Source of the DNA: Anaerolineales bacterium
GTDB taxonomy: Bacteria > Chloroflexota > Anaerolineae > Anaerolineales > Villigracilaceae
Assembly: GCA_028689195.1 (NCBI GenBank)
Contig: JAQTWR010000130.1
Coordinates: 1 to 7,300, forward strand
Length of the DNA stretch: 7,300 nt
Direction of reading: 5' to 3'
Shown here in pieces: positions 5,093-7,300 of this stretch. The notes beneath the pieces were generated by a model. That model was given only the letters and a program-made list of their open reading frames with translations, ran no database searches and was not told where the DNA came from. A program made the translations under genes and the position numbers. Positions within the stretch are counted from its first letter, which is position 1. Every line of letters begins with the position of its first letter.

Positions 5093-7300
5093 ATGTTAAC
5101 TTCCCGCGTATCCCGCCTAAAATATAACTTTTCTGTGGATTTCTTTCGCCCAGACGGGCATGTGACGTTTGCGGATATTGCCGCCGCGCGCGCGTTTGCC
5201 GCGCAGATGTTCAAACTCCGCGCGCAAAGCGGAGCCGACGACCGTATTTCCGCCTCCGATTTATTTGCGCTTTCCCTGCTCGACGAAGCGTATCATATTA
5301 TCCTCAAACATTTTTTTGCAAAATATACCGGCGTGATGGGGCGCGCCATGGGAATGCTGCAATCAAATTTGGGATCGAAATACGACCTGACGCTCGGCAA
5401 ATTCACCGAAGAATTTCCGCCCATGTCGGTCTTTCGCGGCGAAACTTCGGCGGGAGTTTACCTCGCAACGCAAGTCCCAAACTTTGGCGACTTTGGTCGC
5501 GGCGTGCGCGCGGCAACGATTGAAGAAATGCTGCTGACTAATAACGCCAACAACAATCCCGCGTTATCTTCTTATAAAGATTTATTCGACGACGCTACAA
5601 TGAGTCAATCGGCTTACAAGGAATTGATTCAACACTTATTGAATTTCTTCGCGAAGCAGCCCGGCTTTGGCAACGGCGAATTTCATCTCGGCGAAACGCT
5701 GACGGAGATTCTCGCCGCGCCAATCAACGCCTCGCCGGATTCTCTTGAAGGTCAGCTGCGTTTTGTCGTTGAAAAATGGGGATATTTGCTCGGCGAAATT
5801 TTTGCAACGCGCGCCCTGCGCGGGTTGGATTATCTGCGCGAAGATATTATCCGCAAGCAGGGTCCTATTGATTCATCCAAATCCGAAACCTATATTCCGG
5901 ATTTTGCCGCGAGCGAATATGCGGAGTACGAGCGTTACTCTCTCGATAAAGATTGGATGCCGCGCCTTGTCCTGCTTGCCAAGAATTCCTACGTCTGGCT
6001 GGATCAACTCTCCAAAAAATATCAACGCGATATTACGACCCTCGATCAGATTCCCGATGCAGAATTGGATTTACTCGCCTCGCGCGGATTCAGCGGCTTG
6101 TGGCTGATAGGTTTGTGGGAGCGCAGCCGCGCCTCGCAGCGCATCAAACAGCGCATGGGACAGGGCGACGCGGTCGCATCCGCGTATTCGCTGCACTCCT
6201 ACGACATCGCAAACGATCTCGGCGGGTGGGACGCGTTGAACAGCCTCCGCGCGCGCGCATGGCAGCGCGGGATTCGCCTTTCTGCGGATATGGTGCCGAA
6301 TCACATGGGCATTGATTCCACTTGGGTCGTCGAACACCCCGATTGGTTTTTATCTTCCGCGTCTTCCCCGTATCCTTCGTATGCTTTCAACAGCGAAAAC
6401 CTTTCGGACGATTCGCGCGCCGAAATTTTTCTCGAAGACCATTATTACAATCACTCGGACGCTTCTGTGGTTTTCAAGCGCGTTGATTCTCAAACCCGCG
6501 AAACGCGCTACATCTATCACGGCAACGACGGCACATCCTTCCCGTGGAACGATACCGCGCAGCTCGATTACGGCAATCCCGAAGTGCGCGAAGCGGTCAT
6601 TCAAGTGATTTTGCATGTGGCGCGGAATTTCCCCGTCATTCGTTTTGACGCGGCGATGACTCTCGCCAAAAAACATATTCAACGTTTGTGGTTCCCCGAA
6701 CCCGGCGCGGGCGGCGCGATTCCGTCGCGCGCGCAATATGGCATGACCAGAGCCGAATTCGATGAAAAAGTTCCCGAAGAATTTTGGCGCGAAGTGGTTG
6801 ACCGCGTCGCCGCCGAAGTCCCCGATACGTTGCTGCTCGCCGAAGCCTTCTGGCTGATGGAAGGATATTTTGTCCGCACGCTTGGAATGCACCGCGTTTA
6901 TAACTCCGCGTTTATGCACATGCTGCGCGACGAAGATAACGCCAAGTATCGTCTCGCCATCAAGAACACGCTTGAGTTCGACCCGCAAATTTTGAAGCGT
7001 TACGTCAACTTTATGAACAATCCCGACGAAAAAAGCGCCGTCGAGCAGTTCGGCAAAGGCGATAAATATTTTGGCGTTTGCACGGTTCTTTCCACGCTGC
7101 CCGGCTTGCCCATGTTTGGTCACGGACAGATTGAAGGATACAGCGAAAAATATGGGATGGAATTCCGCCGCGCCAAATGGGACGAAACTCCCGACGAGGG
7201 ACTCATCCGCGCGCATGAGTGGCGCGTCTTCCCGCTTCTTCATCGCCGCCATGTTTTTGCCGACGTTGAAAATTTCCTGCTCTACGATTTTTACGCGAAT
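5093..7300 (+). CDS. GH13 alpha-amylase-family glycosidase, 3' end outside window
   Basis: A continuous frame of 736 codons starts at ATG 5093 and is still open at the window edge. Residues 1 to about 285 form a mostly helical N-terminal region (for example SLLDEAYHIILKHFFAKY and EGQLRFVVEKWGYLLGE). The GH13 TIM barrel follows: GLWLIGLWERS (335-345), the HSYDI strand end (368-372), region I ADMVPNHMG (398-406), region II RFDAAM (517-522) with nucleophile D519, and region III LLLAEAFW with acid/base E584. Region IV is FMNNPDE (640-646), where D645 fits the transition-state stabiliser but the preceding, normally invariant His is Pro644. PGLPMFGHGQIEG (670-682) matches the conserved barrel end. 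The enzyme should act on alpha-glucans or related alpha-glucosides. No signal peptide is visible, suggesting a cytoplasmic location. No ATG, GTG or TTG in this frame lies in the 54 nt before the start, and no Shine-Dalgarno is visible. Exact specificity is unknown. Confidence 0.9.
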   Translation, partial: MLTSRVSRLKYNFSVDFFRPDGHVTFADIAAARAFAAQMFKLRAQSGADDRISASDLFALSLLDEAYHIILKHFFAKYTGVMGRAMGMLQSNLGSKYDLTLGKFTEEFPPMSVFRGETSAGVYLATQVPNFGDFGRGVRAATIEEMLLTNNANNNPALSSYKDLFDDATMSQSAYKELIQHLLNFFAKQPGFGNGEFHLGETLTEILAAPINASPDSLEGQLRFVVEKWGYLLGEIFATRALRGLDYLREDIIRKQGPIDSSKSETYIPDFAASEYAEYERYSLDKDWMPRLVLLAKNSYVWLDQLSKKYQRDITTLDQIPDAELDLLASRGFSGLWLIGLWERSRASQRIKQRMGQGDAVASAYSLHSYDIANDLGGWDALNSLRARAWQRGIRLSADMVPNHMGIDSTWVVEHPDWFLSSASSPYPSYAFNSENLSDDSRAEIFLEDHYYNHSDASVVFKRVDSQTRETRYIYHGNDGTSFPWNDTAQLDYGNPEVREAVIQVILHVARNFPVIRFDAAMTLAKKHIQRLWFPEPGAGGAIPSRAQYGMTRAEFDEKVPEEFWREVVDRVAAEVPDTLLLAEAFWLMEGYFVRTLGMHRVYNSAFMHMLRDEDNAKYRLAIKNTLEFDPQILKRYVNFMNNPDEKSAVEQFGKGDKYFGVCTVLSTLPGLPMFGHGQIEGYSEKYGMEFRRAKWDETPDEGLIRAHEWRVFPLLHRRHVFADVENFLLYDFYAN

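Noticed and set aside
6350..7252. 300-codon open frame on the minus strand within the amylase gene
   Set aside because: It is fully antisense to the GH13 frame, which carries all catalytic motifs. The GCG/CGC-rich codon bias leaves antisense frames open; the translation resembles no family and has Arg/Ala/Phe-rich shadow composition.

Overview
The window looks like chromosomal DNA of a Chloroflexota bacterium, most likely class Anaerolineae. This rests on recalled resemblance of the proteins, a GC content I judge to be somewhat above 50%, and very frequent CGCG/GCGC strings; no search was run.

Layout. Positions 1-88 are a short AT-richer stretch (34 G/C in the first 85 bases) that does not fit its neighbour. 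Positions 59-214 hold the start of a YjbQ/UPF0047-type gene that breaks off after about 43 family-like residues. Reading the minus strand from right to left, the order is: sensor histidine kinase (2774-5038), M29 aminopeptidase (1413-2675), a four-helix membrane protein of unknown role (819-1400), an FMN-binding split-barrel protein of the pyridoxamine phosphate oxidase superfamily (222-809), and the broken yjbQ. The last four are separated by only 12, 9 and 7 nt, each has a Shine-Dalgarno sequence, and two of these overlap the upstream stop codon, so they look like one translationally coupled operon. A 98-nt gap with an extended -10 promoter separates the operon from the kinase gene.

On the plus strand, a large GH13 alpha-amylase-family gene starts at 5093 and runs off the right edge (736 codons seen, no stop). 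It is divergent from the kinase. The 54-nt region between them carries two overlapping inverted repeats, one with a central CpG as in LacI-type operators.

How the genes may work together. The kinase has nine predicted membrane helices, a GAF domain and a complete HisKA/HATPase core, but no response regulator is nearby. The shared control region suggests joint or opposing control of kinase and glycosidase, which is inference. The aminopeptidase cluster looks like unrelated housekeeping or accessory functions. The most notable points are the interrupted yjbQ at the left edge, the GH13 enzyme with a roughly 285-residue N-terminal helical region and Pro in place of the usual region IV His, and the dyads between the divergent genes. 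I see no CRISPR array, tRNA, rRNA or complete insertion sequence.
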